A DNA stretch of 64,000 bases from Labia minor (GCA_963082975.1 OY720346.1:68935267-68999266), one strand, 5' to 3'; positions 22,247-34,910 are shown, counted from the first letter of the stretch. Numbers and translations are program-made. The notes: generated from the letters alone by a model not told the origin.

Positions 22247-22505
22247 TTTTGAAATAAAAAATTTAATGTAGAGAGATTTAAACCAACCTTTTAACTTCAC
22301 ACAACATAACAGAAATTCAACATTAAAAGAACAAAACAAAAAATGATATCGATTAATCGATTTGTTATCTATTTTGGAATAATTAGGTTTGGTTGAAATA
22401 TGGTCCTTGAATGGTACATACTTGGTACATTTATCCATAAGATTATACTATCAATAAAGTATTTTAAAAAGAAAAATATAGTTATATATAAATATAAAAT
22501 TAGAT

Positions 22506-22795
22506 ACAAAAAAAAACCTCTGACTTTGTACATCCTAACAAAGGACAAGGCCTATCAAGCCAGTTATATCAATGAGGTGTCCTATGATCAGTACAACGTG
22601 TCCTATCTTACTTTATCTTGATATTCTTGGTCGGAGGCGCTATCATGTAGCTTTTCCCCAATGTTGTTGCCGGAGGCTGGGTTGACTCCGTCCCAAACCC
22701 CAGCTAGGGAAATTCCCTTACCAGGCCCGGGACTTGAACCCGGGACCATGTGAATGTAAGGCAGGTTTGCTACCCATACACCCAATGACGTCTTT
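22506..22795 (-). mobile_element. tRNA-derived SINE, family 2
   Basis: Read on the minus strand it starts GACGTCATTGGGTGTATGGG, has the B box GGTTCAAGTCCCGGGCC, a body with CAACCCAGCCTCCGG and GATCATAGGACACC, and ends AGTCAGAGGTTTTTTTT. Relatives: 35041-35290, 54211-54480, 63897-64000 and a decayed copy at 30440-30655. Target duplication not clear. Confidence 0.82.
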
Positions 22796-24939
22796 TAATT
22801 AGTTATAATAGTTCTATAATATTTGTTTACTCCTTTCGAAGAGTCATTATTTATTTTTTTATCCATGGGTCTTATACTTACAACATTACTATATTTGTTT
22901 GTTTTTTTTCGTTAATATAATTTTAAATTTAAAAATACCTCTTTCTTTAATTTTTAACTTTTTTTTTCTTTTTTCTTTTAAAATTTATTTCTCATTTAAA
23001 AATTTAATTGAATTGGAAATTTTTCTTTTTATTTCTTAACATTTAGAAATAAAAGATAATTTCTATTGTGCTTTTAATTATTATTATTATTATGATTATG
23101 TTTATTATCATTATTACTTTTCTACATGTATTATGGAGTAATTTAAGGGTTCATTTAATATACGATTCATTATGAAAGTGTAATTTGTTCGTTTGTCTAC
23201 TATTTGCACATTTCAGGAATTAATTGAAAGATTACACTGGGAATGTTTTACATTTCGAATCGATTTATTTATTTATTTATCCTGAATAAAATCTAGATTT
23301 ATATATAAGATAAAAATAAAATAAAAAAAAAACAAAAGTGAAAATAAGTATTATATATCATTAGTAGGTTTTGTTTATTTTATTTATTACTAAATCGAGG
23401 GTCAAATGGGTATATAACGTAGCTCTTTAAAAATCCATTCGTCCGTTTAACTGAATCAGATTTAGAAAAGAAAAAAAAAAATCTTTCCAAATATAACCCC
23501 TCCTTTTGCACTCTACCACCCTCTGTGTGGTTAATTAATAGATGGCATGTTGGTTATCAAACCGTTGCACACCTCGCTCGTCCGAATTCCGTTTCCGTAA
23601 TTACCTTTTTAACATCCACCGATCGATCAATCCCTTAATTAAAGATCCAAAATTCCAATTCTTTCAAATAAAACTACACTTCAATCTTGTTTTTTTTTTT
23701 TTTTTTTTTTTTGTTTTTTTTTTAATGAAGCGAAGTAGATTTTCTCTATCATTTCGTTTTAATGGCGACATGTAAATCCTCTTTAAAATTTTCTCCCACT
23801 TTCGACAAGCAATGTTCATTCTATTAAATAAATGAGAGATCATCTTAACTTTTCCCTAAAGTTCATTTGGAAAATTATTAAGTTACTAAGAACTTGGTCG
23901 GGAGGGGAGAGGCTATGTTCATCAGTCTTGCTAACTTGTTTATTATCCTCTCTTATCAGCAGAGTGGTTGGCAAACACTGGTATAAAAATGATATTCCAT
24001 TCTGTCACACCCAAAACTATTTTTTTAATTAAAATAAAAAAAAAACCAAAAAAATAATTTTAATTGACTATTTGGTCTTGTAAATTAATAATTTTTTGAA
24101 AAAATAAACATAATTTTTTATATTTCCCACTTTCAAACTATAATAAATATTTCTATGTAAATGTATTTAAAATTTAGTTTCTTTTTCTGAGAGTCAGTTC
24201 AATGCGACTATTGATATATTAATAAGATGAATAACAGTATTATATGGAATTAGATGGACTTGGCTCAGTATAAACATAGATGGAGGAAAATAGTTACTGA
24301 GTTCAAAAACAAAATCTCCATTCTAGATTATTAGTTAGCATTAGAATACATGGGATTAAATTTAAAAAAAAATAATTTATTTAAATTTAGATTTATCATA
24401 GTATAATATTTTTTATTTTTCCTTCTAATTAAGATTTTACATTTTTAAAATTAGATTTTAAAAAAGATAATCTGTACATTGTAAGATGTATCTTTCTATC
24501 ATTTATTCCTCTCCATTTTTCTATTATGATTGAATCTTAATTTTAAAATGCTCTTTCTAATATTTATGATTATTATGAAATTTATGATTCGTAAGTGGTT
24601 CGATCCCATTATTCATCCATGCTGTGTCCGTTCCTTTCATTCGAATGCATTTGTTGCATTTCCTTTTCGTTGCATGAATAGACAGACAAACTTCTTACAG
24701 GCAATTTCACTTAATACTCGGAATCGTAACAAATGGGCACACAAACAGAGATAGAATTTGTTTATTAAATCACTATGAATAATATGTCTCCCCCCCCCCC
24801 CCAGATATAGATTTATACGAATCTTATTTGTTTTTTAATTCTAATTGAAATATTTCTTTTATAATTTATATATATATAAGAATATAATTAAATAAAGTTT
24901 TTTTTTAATTTATTAAAACTTTTGTGGTTATTTTCATAA
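22796..24939. other. Intergenic stretch with several candidate islands
   Basis: AT-rich background with unique-looking patches at about 23150-23280 (GAAAGATTACACTGGGAATG), 23520-23660 (GTTAATTAATAGATGGCATG; GATCGATCAATCCCTTAATT), 23850-24010 and 24560-24760 (ATTCGAATGCATTTGTTGCA). A poly-C run is at 24788-24803. Short open frames have no domains. No gene is called. Confidence 0.35.
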
Positions 24940-25143
24940 TTATTAAAGGAATTTTTATTTAAAGACCACATTGTTTGTATAAATTATTTATTAAATTAAA
25001 ATAACTGTTAACAATGTTTCGACTGCTTTCTGCACTCTCTCATTACGGTACTTGATAACGACTGCAAAATAAGCAGATGAAACGTTGTACAGTTATTTTA
25101 ATTTAAAATAAATATGGTCTTTAAATAAAAATCCCTTTAATAA
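24940..25143. mobile_element. Palindromic MITE-like element (S)
   Basis: Left arm TTATTAAAGGAATTTTTATT and its inverted partner ending CCCTTTAATAA pair over most of 204 bp with a loop around 25040 (CACTCTCTCATTACGG). The duplication length is uncertain because the flanks are AT-only, so the superfamily is not assigned. Confidence 0.6.
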
Positions 25144-25409
25144 CATACCAGTTTGTTTTCCAAATTTATTATTAATATTATTTTTAATGCAAAAATCTTT
25201 CAAATCCAATTTGTGGACCCAAACTAGGGTGACCATACGTCCCGTTTTTCCGGGATTGTCCCGTTTTTAGGTGCTCTGTCCCGGCGTCCCGAAAATGTCT
25301 AGTTTTTTTTTTAAATATATAGGACAATTCGTACTTTTTTATAATTTTTTTCAATTTGGTTCTAAAAAAAAAGGTAAACCGTTTGTCTCGATTTGGTGTT
25401 TTCGAAATA

Positions 25410-26355
25410 CACCTATCCCCCGATTTACACGGTACTTGTTTTACACGTTTTCGCTTTTACACGGTTTTCCAAATAAGTTTTTTTTTTTTGTTTTTACCGC
25501 ACTCTACTAAATGCTACTGTGTTTGAACACGTGCGCTGTCTACACATCTCACGGGGAATCCCGAGCTTATGTGCTGACTTGCTGCACATGCACACTGTGT
25601 CTGTATTGGTCTGTATTTCTTCGCATAAAATTAAAGTTTTATCTACGAAAAATTGTATTTGAGTGAAAGTTTCACAGTTTCAGAAAGATTTAATTTTCCA
25701 TATTCGTAAATTACAAGTGAGTGCATAATTTAGATTATTATAAATTAACATAAATTAAAAAAAATTATAGGCTCATAATGTCGAAAGATGTTAAAAGAAA
25801 AGTTATTTCTTTAGAAACTAAAATCGAAATTTTGGATCGCTTACGAAAGGGAAATAGAGTAGTAGATGTTGCAAAATCATATAGCATGAACGAAGCTTCA
25901 ATAAGAGCTATTAGAACAAATGAAAACGATGAAAACACAATTAGAAAGAGTGTTGCAGCTGGAAATACCACAATTGTTAATAACCGATTTTATTACCACC
26001 TCTCAGAATGTAAATATTTCTGCTTCAAACATCGAATCGGCACAAAAGTGAATTCCTACCTTCGATTCCGAAAAAAAGAATAAGAGTAATTTCTGATAGT
26101 GATGAAGGATAATAAAACACCTTTGGTTTTATTTTTTGTTCTTCTGTTTAATGTATTGTAATTAAATAAAAAAACAGTGTTTGCGTAATATATTACATAT
26201 TTTAACTTGTCAATGCATTTTATTTTGTTAAATAGCAAAATTATGCATTTTCTGCAAGCTTTTCGATTTACACGGTTTTTACTTGAAAATTTTTAATTTT
26301 CGATTTACACGTTTTTCTCAGGAACGTATCTACCGTGTAAATCGGGGGATAGGTG
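25410..26355 (+). mobile_element. Pogo/Tigger-like element with internal deletion
   Basis: Ends CACCTATCCCCCGATTTACA and its inverted copy match over 25 bp or more; TA flanks both ends (25408-25409; 26356-26357). It is 946 bp, far shorter than autonomous pogo elements (above 2 kb), and keeps only an N-terminal frame and a C-terminal scrap. Sister copy at 48471-49445. It inserted into D1. Confidence 0.87.
25778..26083 (+). pseudogene. Pogo-type transposase N-terminus (CENP-B-like HTH)
   Basis: A 101-codon frame starting at the ATG of TCATAATGTCG. Residues 1-50 (KRKVISLETKIEILDRLRKG, then VVDVAKSYSMNEASIRAIR) are the psq/CENP-B N-terminal helix-turn-helix that binds the element's own ends in pogo/Tigger transposases. 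It then runs directly into a segment matching the C-terminal part of the sister copy, so the second HTH and the DDE catalytic core are absent. A possible 5'UTR intron precedes it (GTGAGT near 25721, TTATAG before 25773). A short DNA-binding protein could in principle be made, but there is no evidence it is. Confidence 0.75.
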
Positions 26356-26376
26356 TATTGTCACCCTAGCCCAAAC

Positions 26377-27569
26377 ATTAATATGTAACAATGTAAATCT
26401 CAATAAAAATATAATAATTGTAGGGAGGCAATTTTCCGATTTTTTTGAAGTGAAAAACTTACATGTACCTGGGAAAAGGTCAGGATATGGGCCAAGTCTT
26501 GGACTTGATGTATTATTAATAACAATTTTTAAAATATTTCTTACATAGTTACTAAAAATAAAAAATAAATATCGATTTGATTTTAAAAATCAAAATTTAT
26601 TTTCTTTTTATATTTACTTGAAAATAAAAAGTATATAAAATAGTAAAATATATCATCATTCAAAAACTACAAAACAAATGTATAATTTACATTTTTTTTT
26701 TAATTTTCAAAAAATTTTAAGATATCTATTAAAAAAAATGTCCCAATTAGAATAATAATAATAATTCTATCTATAGAAAAATAAATATGAAAACGCAACT
26801 AAATTAATAAATAAAAAATATCTATTTAAACATACTTGGTGACTGTTTTCAATTTTTTTTATTAATACACCAATAGTTACCCCGAGTTCATTAGAAAAAA
26901 AAACATAAATTTATCAATAATTAAATGTAAATAAAATTCGAAATTGGAAAATTAAAATAGAAAGGTTAAAAGTTCATTGAAATAATTAATTACAGGAAGA
27001 GGGATGCGAGGCAAGGATGGTTAAGGGTGGTAGTGGCTGAGTTTGAATGTAAAAGGAAATAAATAATTTATCCTTGAATGAAATGAGAAAATTATGAGGG
27101 AGAAATACAAATAAAAATAAATATAAAAATAAAAATAAAATAAATAAATAAAAAGCAAAGAGAGAGGGGATATAATAAAAGAATTGCAAGTTATAGCATA
27201 GCAAATTTAATTTTTTAAAAGAGATTATAATTTTATTCAATGTTGGAATTAATTAGAAATGGATAAAATAAATCAATTCCAAGTTTAATTAAAAAAGAGT
27301 AATTAAATTAAATAAAAAAAAAAATTAAAGGTGATAACATAAATCATGATTCAATTTAATATTTTTGATTAAACTAATTATCTATTTTATTAAATTATAT
27401 ATTAATTAAATGTTATATTAAACTATAAATATAAGTTTTATTAAATCAGGAGATAATTTCTCTTAAGATTTATTTTCTAGCTTATAGAATAATTAAATTT
27501 CTTTTAATACTTTAATATTTTGTTTGATCTGAATTACCTCTATGAATTACCTCTTTGTAGAACTAAAAG
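26377..27569. other. AT-rich sequence, nothing firm
   Basis: 26400-26520 is moderately complex (GGTCAGGATATGGGCCAAG); the rest is poly-A/T rich with a basic short frame at 26986-27240 that is composition only. Confidence 0.45.
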
Positions 27570-27577
27570 GTTTAGCA

Positions 27578-27873
27578 CAGTGATTCTTAACCACTGAGCC
27601 GCGAGATTTTCATAAGTGTGCCGCCAAATTATTACAAATGTAAAGAGGCTCTTAAATATTTTCGACTTTTTTTTCTGAATTTTTTTCAACTTGGTTCTAA
27701 AAAAAAGGTAAAACGTTTTTGGGGCTAGGTTCTTAAACATTTCCGACTTTTTTTCTAAATTTTTCCAAAATGGTTCTAAAAAATCTTTTACACTTATCTT
27801 TTTCTTTGTGGGTCGCCAAATTTTTAATCCGTTAAAAGTGTGCCGCGGTAAAAAAAAAAGTTGAGAATCACTG
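27578..27873 (+). mobile_element. Class C hAT MITE, complete (C2)
   Basis: Ends CAGTGATTCTTAACCACTG and the inverted AGTTGAGAATCACTG. Perfect 8-bp duplication GTTTAGCA at 27570-27577 and 27874-27881. Interior carries the GGTTCTAAAAAAAAGGTAAA module twice, and the class-specific GTGTGCCGCGGTA. Non-coding; reference copy for the class here. Confidence 0.92.
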
Positions 27874-27881
27874 GTTTAGCA

Positions 27882-29315
27882 TATAATGCATAAAGCAATA
27901 AATAAATAAATAAATATCAATAAATTATTTTAAATTACATTTATGATTTTAGTTTAATGCAATTGTTTTATGTAAATCAATCATTTTAAATTTAGTATAT
28001 GAAAAAAAATATAGAATTAAATTAAATCAATTATTCAAAAAATGGAATTAAACTCAGATGAAAATTGTTTTGGGAAAGTTAAGTTGAAAAGATTTTTAAT
28101 TAAAAAAAAATTAATTTTTTCAATTTTCAGAAATAATTACATATGTATATATATATTCATTTGTAATTTCTATTTTTAAGATAATTTATCACTAATATTA
28201 ATATAATTTTTCAAATTATTTTATTTGATATAATTTTTAGTTTGAAAAAAAAAAGATATAAAATATAAAACTACTTTGTATACACTACAAAATGGACATG
28301 TTTCATAATTTGAGCATGATATTATTGAGTCAAATACATAAATTCATAGTCACATTCTCTTTTTAATATTTAATACATGTAGTATTGTAAACATTGTAAT
28401 TTATTTAAAAAGGAGTTACCTCAATAATTTAACTTAATTGAAACAAAAATAATAAATAAATAAAATAATTTTATGAATTGGCAAATATATTTATAAATTT
28501 ATCTAAAAGAAAATTCAATAATTTTATTTGAAATTGTAAAAAATGAAACAATTTGTAAAGTATTTTGTACCCACACATTTTGGAGTAACAATTAATAATT
28601 ATATTAATCTTATTAGAAAGAAAAATATTATATATTTATATTTTAAAATTTTTCCTTTTTGTAAATTAAAATATACTAGCAAAATTAATTTAATTAACTT
28701 AATTCTAAACAATCATATTTTGTAATGCTTGATCAATTTCTCTTATATGTCTTCAGTTTCATTTTACGTTTTTACGTACTTACGTTTTTCAATTTTTATT
28801 GAATTTTATATATTTATTTGGAGAACGAATCTCACCTGAAACAAAAATACTATTATTAAATATCATCCATTATTTTAAACATTATGGTTTTATTATATTA
28901 CTTATTACTTATGTATTAGATAGATTTTACAATTACAACTATTAATTAAATTTTGTCAGATAATATAATTTAAATGCGTTGGAAATTTGAATAATCTATT
29001 ATCAGTTGTATAATACGATTGATAGATTGTATGTATAAATTCTATATAATAGAAAGGTTTTATAAAATAGTTTGTAGCTGGAATTTTTCATTTTGTTTTT
29101 TTAGGTTTATAAATTTTTGTTGTAAGTAATTGTAGTCATTCATTTTTAATAATAGATGGCAGTCAACATTTTTTTTTTATTTTTTTAGATTTATTTTTAT
29201 ATAAAATATTTTATATCTGAGATTTATATAAAATTATTATGATTGAAATGTGCTGATTTGCCTTATAGATAATAATATATATGTCTTATATAATAAGAAT
29301 TATTTTTTATTTATT
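27882..29315. other. AT-rich sequence, nothing recognised
   Basis: Long A/T-dominated stretch. Short open frames (for example 28543-28725) are K/I/N-rich composition products. No repeat partner seen. Confidence 0.55.
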
Positions 29316-29485
29316 TTTTTATTTTTGGGTCTTTTTCGGAATATATCTCCATTTAACCAGCTTTCTCAGAATTGTTTATTATTTTTATTTTTTATTTAAA
29401 TATTGATGCACTAGGCGAGGTTCGATCCCTCGAACTCGAGTCGACGGGCCGGTCACTATAACCGGGCGGTTATGCTGCCGGTCAT
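29316..29485 (-). mobile_element. Possible third SINE family (minus strand)
   Basis: Minus-strand reading begins GACCGGCAGCATAACCGCCC, reaches a B-box-like GAGTTCGAGGG, and continues into a body with GAAAGCTGGTTAAATGGAG. The stretch also has a perfect T-arm-like hairpin CGAGG-TTCGATC-CCTCG on the plus strand. No acceptor stem fits, so it is not a tRNA gene. Single copy in this window and no target duplication found, so the call is tentative. Confidence 0.4.
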
Positions 29486-30439
29486 TTTTTAGTCTTAAAA
29501 ATAAAAAAAAATATTTATTTTAAAGATGACTTCTTATTCAATCTTCTTAAAAGAATTGATCCAGATTTAAATATTATATCAGGGGTTATAAGTATATAGA
29601 TATTCGAATAAATGTGTGAATCCAATTGGTGTTATTTGAATGATGGTAGAATGTTTAGTGGAGGAGGATCACAAATTGTCCTTTATGATCAAATCCCTTC
29701 GATATTGGAATGTTTCTATTTTGCTTTGTACTTTATAATGATGGGGTTGGCTGCACTGATAGAGTCTCTCATATAACGGTTGATTGGGTGACTGCGGCTT
29801 CCAAAAGAGCTTCGCCCCCCTCTCTGTCTTTGCCTCTAGTCTCCAATAGGCTCGTCATTTGCTCGGCACATTCGTCTGTCTGTCTGTCCTTCGCTTTGAA
29901 CTGAAGTCACTCGATGCATTATCGCCTGGATGGCCAATTACCCGATTGATCAGAGACTGAAGCCGAAGCCTGCTGCACCTTCTGAACTCACACGTACAAC
30001 GAAACCTACTCCTCATCCCCTATTCCCAACCCTCCTTCCATCCCAATCAATGCCCTTTCAATAACAATATCATATGGAAATCTCACACCCAATGACCAAC
30101 ATCCAATCTGTCCAGTTTTGTTCGAATTTAATTTAAAAATCGATTAAAGTTCAATAAATACGCATCAATAAATAATAATTAATATTTCCTTGTGTATATT
30201 AAAATAGAAAATCCAAATTGAAATAATTAGCCATTTCAGAATATATATATTATATAACATGGAAAATGTATAAAAAAAACAATCATAGAAGAGTTGAGTC
30301 AACGTTGAGAAAAAAATAAATAAATTAATAATATAATATGAGAAATGTGTAAGGCAGGGTGGAGATCATCGAAGAAAAAAACAACCGAAACGAAAAAATC
30401 AATCATTCAAGAAACATAGTAAAAAGTAAGTTGCTGCCT
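29486..30439. other. Mixed-composition region, candidate conserved island
   Basis: About 29620-30110 is unusually complex for this window (TGACTGCGGCTTCC, GATGCATTATCGCCTGGATG, GATTGATCAGAGACTGAAGC). A 64-codon frame at 29710-29904 has no domain. Could be regulatory DNA or an unrecognised exon; AT-rich after 30110. Confidence 0.33.
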
Positions 30440-30655
30440 AAAGGCGTTGTATGATCAGTACAATTGTTCATCTCAACCTTTTCCTTGATTTTCTTGATCA
30501 GTGACCGCGACTTTTTATTCCAAACAGCTTTCCACTTTTCAACACATAGACTGGGTGATCCTCTTTACAAACTAGAAGATGAAATTCTCCTTCAGGTCCT
30601 GGGATCGAGCCCGAATACCCGCGTTGGAGTGAGTAACATTGTAGTGAAGGCCACT
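30440..30655 (-). mobile_element. Decayed tRNA-derived SINE, family 2
   Basis: Order of words follows the 22506-22795 copy: GTATGATCAGTACAA, TTGATTTTCTTGATCAGTG, GAAATTCTCC, then GGTCCTGGGATCGAGCCC (the inverted B-box region). Many substitutions; older than the other copies. Confidence 0.65.
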
Positions 30656-31044
30656 TGATTAATTACATCATTTGAAGTGTAGTAACATGAAAAAATTGTA
30701 AAAAGTTAACGAGGGAGGTTAAAAATTAAAAAAAAAGTTTATTCTTTGGATTCAAAGTAAATAACCCCCCTCCCCCCCGATATTGTGTAAATATTTCACT
30801 AATTTATTATATTCATATAATTTTCTGTTTCTATTCTAGTATTTATTCAAGAATAGATAACTGTTATGAGAAATAAAGGTATTTTTGATATTTAATATTA
30901 AAACTCAATTATTTATCTAGAAATTTTTTTTATTAATTATACTTCCTATCATTTTTTTTTACAAATTTCCAGAAAAATTATATTGTTTTTTTAATAAGTT
31001 TTTAATATGTTGTTTTTTGAAAATTAATAAAATATTAATATATA

Positions 31045-31082
<38 letters not shown>

Positions 31083-31956
31083 ATAAATTTAGTAAATATT
31101 TACTGCTTTGATGTTTGCTGAATAATCCAAAAACGATTAATATTTTTCTTTAAATGAATGGCTTAATTTATTGTTTAATAAATATGATATGAATTTTTTT
31201 TTTAAATCAAACAAAGCATAAAAAATAATTACTCCTTAAATTAAATAAATTAAATTTTTAATAAAATATTTATTGAAATATCTTAATTTTACTTTCAAAT
31301 GATATTTCTTATTTAACTACTCTCTCCTGGCTAATTATATATATATATAATTCATTTTTTAAAAATATTTCCTAAACATTAAATAGTAAATACATACCAT
31401 TAACCAATCATTTGTTCTATTAAGATTATTAATAAAACTTGATATTGAATTAAATTTTACTCATTGATATTGGATAATAAGTAATTATGAGAGTGAAACT
31501 CTTCTACCTCTACTTTCTCCCCTATACTCTGGTCCTAATTAGTCACCATGATTTACGTTTTGATTTTAAATTAATTATGAAAGACTTTATTAAATGCAAT
31601 GAGAGGGGGAATGAGGTGGCAGAGGTGTAAATGAAAATCATGAAATATATTACTTTGATTAACATGATTAACATTATCTTTTTTACCTGAATAGGTATCT
31701 AATTTTAATTTATTATTTGATTATTTTTTAATTATTTTTCTTTCCAAGATTCTTATATGTTAGTAGATAAAATTTTCTAAATCAAATAAAAACGTAGGGC
31801 ATATTACTCATCTTAATAATATTATATTATTTTAATTTGATAAATTATTATTTAAATGCTTAGCAGCTATATATATTCTATATATATATTGTAATATATA
31901 AGCATAAAATGCCCTTTAATAGGGAGATAGCATTATAATGCTATATCCGCATAGGT
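30656..31956. other. AT-rich sequence with a TA microsatellite
   Basis: Contains a (TA)n run at 31048-31080, C-run at 30765-30778 and ordinary AT-rich DNA. 31480-31560 is slightly more mixed. No gene. Confidence 0.5.
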
Positions 31957-32176
31957 CAGTGATTCTCAACCTTATTTTTTTACCGCGGCACACTTTTAAC
32001 GGTTTAAAAATTTGGCGGCACACAAAGAAAAAGATAAGTGAAAAAGTTTACCATAAAAACCTTTAAAAAAAGTGGTCCCAAAAACGGTTTACTTTTTTTT
32101 TTAGAACCATATTGGAAAAATTTAGATAAAAAAGTCGAAATGTTTAAGAACTTAGTCCCCAAAACGTTTTACCTCT
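31957..32176 (-). mobile_element. Class C hAT MITE, one end only (C3)
   Basis: Starts CAGTGATTCTCAACCTT, then TTACCGCGGCACAC and TTTGGCGGCACACAAAG, and runs into the CCCAAAACGTTTTACC module. The opposite terminus is missing. Confidence 0.75.
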
Positions 32177-34860
32177 AATATATAATGCATAATCATGTAT
32201 TTAATAAATTATATAATAAATATATATACATATTAATTAGTCATATCTTTATGTATCTAATTCTATTTCTTTTCTTTTTATTGTGTTTTTTTTAACTTGG
32301 TTGGTTGTCTGTATGGTTCAAATCTAGAAACTCATTTTTAATACAGTTGCAGTTGACCAATCGAACTAAAACTTTGCACACTTTTCAGATTTGGATGACA
32401 ATACATGAATATGAAATAAAGTTTTCATATTAATTAATTAATTAATAATTTAATTAATAAATTTTAACCCATCATTAAATATCATTTATAATCTCAAAGT
32501 ATATTCAAATAAAACTTAAAACCTTAAAAATTTATTTACTAAAAAATTAAAAATAAAATAAATAATTTAAAAAAATTTAAGTTACAGTGTTTTATTTATA
32601 AATGCACTAAAAACTAGAAAATAATTTTTCTCTTAGCCCCAATAAGTATATTCTTCTTCATGATGTGGTTCTACAAGGGTCCGCCTACTTAGCACTTCAT
32701 CAACAATGGTCTAGATTCTTTGAATAAACAGCCTAATTAAAATGAATTAGTTAATTAATTTTCTAGGGATCTCTCAAATAAAACGCTTGCATTTAATTTA
32801 AAAATGGTGATAAAATTAAAAATCAAATGAAAGCGTTTAACAAAATAACTGCCAATTTGTAACTAACTTCATAACCTAGGAAATGATATATATTAGATTC
32901 ACTATATGATATTTCTATCAAAAGTTTAAATAACATATAGTTCTATAGATTTTCTTAATTTCAAAATAATAAACTGATTGAAACAAAAGAAATGTTGAGT
33001 TAGTACAAAAAGATTTTCAACATTAGATTACTCATTATTACGAGATTAAAGATGGACTACGATGTACAGGTGGGAAAAGATTCGAAGACGGCTAGTTCAA
33101 AATAATCTAAAACATAACTTTCCAAAATCACATAAAATTCAATAAGTGTATAATAGAAATTATAAATTTCTAGGATGGGTGAAAACTATTTAACATATAT
33201 ATATACTTATTTATAAATCATGAAAACTTAGGACATGATATGTTTTTTCAAAATTATATTCACAAGTGTTTCTTATTTTCTCTTCTATTTCTTTAATCTT
33301 GTTTTATTGATTATTTTCAAAAAAAGTATGTAATTTATTCCTTTTCATCATAATTTCCCATTTCGTCTTTGCCCTTACCCTAAATTACTCTATTATATCT
33401 TTATTGAATCCTTTGTTGTGTTTCGTGGTTCCAATCGCTTTGAACTCTCTCTTTCTCTCTCACCAAGATAGGAGGTGGGCGACTTTCGTTCAGTCCAATA
33501 ACCAACCTTCCATTTTAACTCCCTCCCCCACCTTTCATGCTATTTTAAACTAAAGGAACTAAATAACTTTTGTTTTCTATCCCATTTGTACTAACTAGTC
33601 TCTTTTCGCTCTTTCATTATTTTTAGATTTATTTTCTCTTCAAATGGTCTCTTTACTTACCCCAGGATGGTGGGGAGAGGAGGGTAGTAGATTAGTGTTC
33701 AAATAAACAAAAAAAAAATCCAATCAACATTAACCATTACATTCCAGAAACAACGAATCAATATTATTTTATAATACATCACTGATTTTGTATTTTATTT
33801 TTATTGGATTTACAATTAAGATTTCAATATTCCTAATTGAAGTATAAATATTTTACAAACTAATGGATGGGAAAAATAAATTTCTTTACTTATTCTTTCT
33901 AAATAAATTATAGGACGAATATTTTACTGTGGGGGGGGTGGTAAAAAATAAATATGTTTTAGATTAGAAATTATTATAGAATTTTATTTGAAAAAAACTA
34001 ATATTCTACAATCAATTAACAATATAATTTAATTTACATAAGTATAATAACTAATTACTTGTTTGTTATGTATGTTGTTTATGTATTTCGTTTAGAATAG
34101 CACTCTTGTTATATAAAGGGTTGTAGGTTGTAGTGTATCTCTGTATATGGTCGATCATTGCTAATTTATTCCCAATCGCTCTTGGAACACAAACTAAATT
34201 AGCAAATCCAAATAATAGCTCGAAATAGTACGAAGGAGAGATGGATACTATTATACTATTTCAGTTAATTTAATTAAATTGATTTCCTTTCTATTCTCTT
34301 CTTTTAATGATTAATGATATATTATCATAGGTTTCTAGGTAATTATTGATTGGTTTCTGTGCTGGTTGAGGTGAAAAGGATGTCCTTTCCATTTACGAAA
34401 GTTCCATTTGAACATTTGCATTGCTAAACGATTATTCGTGGGTAAACTTTCAGGGTTGTTTGGCTAAATTTCCGTTCGATATTGTCTTTGTCAAATGCAG
34501 AAGGGTTTAGGAGAGGAAGAGTGGAAGGTGGAGTGGTGGGGTGTAAGTGAAATTGTCGAACGAGTAGATGTTGTTTTGAGGATTTTGAAACAAGCAAATA
34601 TACGGAGAGATAGACAGATCCTCTCCGGGGATTAAACGAAGTGCCAAACATGTCCCTAACATCCCCCTTCTACCCTCCCCTCCACCCCTCATCTCTCCCT
34701 TAACAAGAAATGAACGTAACAAATATTAATCGTTTTCTATATGAAAGACAAACAAATCATCTTTTTATTTATGACAAAGAAAAATATTCACTTTCTCAGT
34801 TTTATTTCTATTAATGTCAAATGAATACGAAATAGATACATTTAATAAAAAAAAATAAAG
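32177..34860. other. Long intergenic stretch with two candidate islands
   Basis: 32177-33400 is AT-rich; about 32300-32410 resembles the core of Helitron-type repeats (GTTGTCTGTATGGTTC) and 32850-32880 has the GTAACTAACTTCATAA word of family K. About 33420-33680 and 34080-34720 are mixed and unique. 34385-34500 includes ATTTGCAT (34414-34421) beside CTAAACGATTATTCGTGG. Opposed open frames at 34424-34722 are composition products of a purine/pyrimidine skew. Confidence 0.35.
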
Positions 34861-34905
34861 ACGCCATTGGGTGAGAGGCTAGCCTCGCTGTTTCATATTC
34901 ACAAA
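34861..34905 (+). mobile_element. SINE family 2 head fragment
   Basis: GACGCCATTGGGTGAGAGGC matches the 5' end of the family 2 SINE at 22795 (read inverted) and is cut off after about 45 bp. It lies just before the duplicated unit at 34911. Confidence 0.5.
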
Positions 34906-34910
34906 AGTGA

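Larger units (their letters stand above)
25225..26368 (+). mobile_element. Class D hAT MITE (D1) split by a pogo-like element
   Basis: Start TAGGGTGACCATACGTCCCG, end GTCACCCTA. Flanking octamers ACCCAAAC (25217-25224) and GCCCAAAC (26369-26376) match 7 of 8. The class interior (GGTTCTAAAAAAAAAGGTAA) is intact up to 25407. Removing the nested element leaves about 196 bp. Confidence 0.82.

Noticed and set aside
23690-23722. Possible polyadenylated retrogene tail at a long T run
   Set aside because: No spliced gene-like sequence adjoins it and no flanking duplication is visible.
29411-29480. tRNA gene
   Set aside because: Only a T-arm-like hairpin is present; no acceptor stem, D arm or anticodon arm can be built on either strand.
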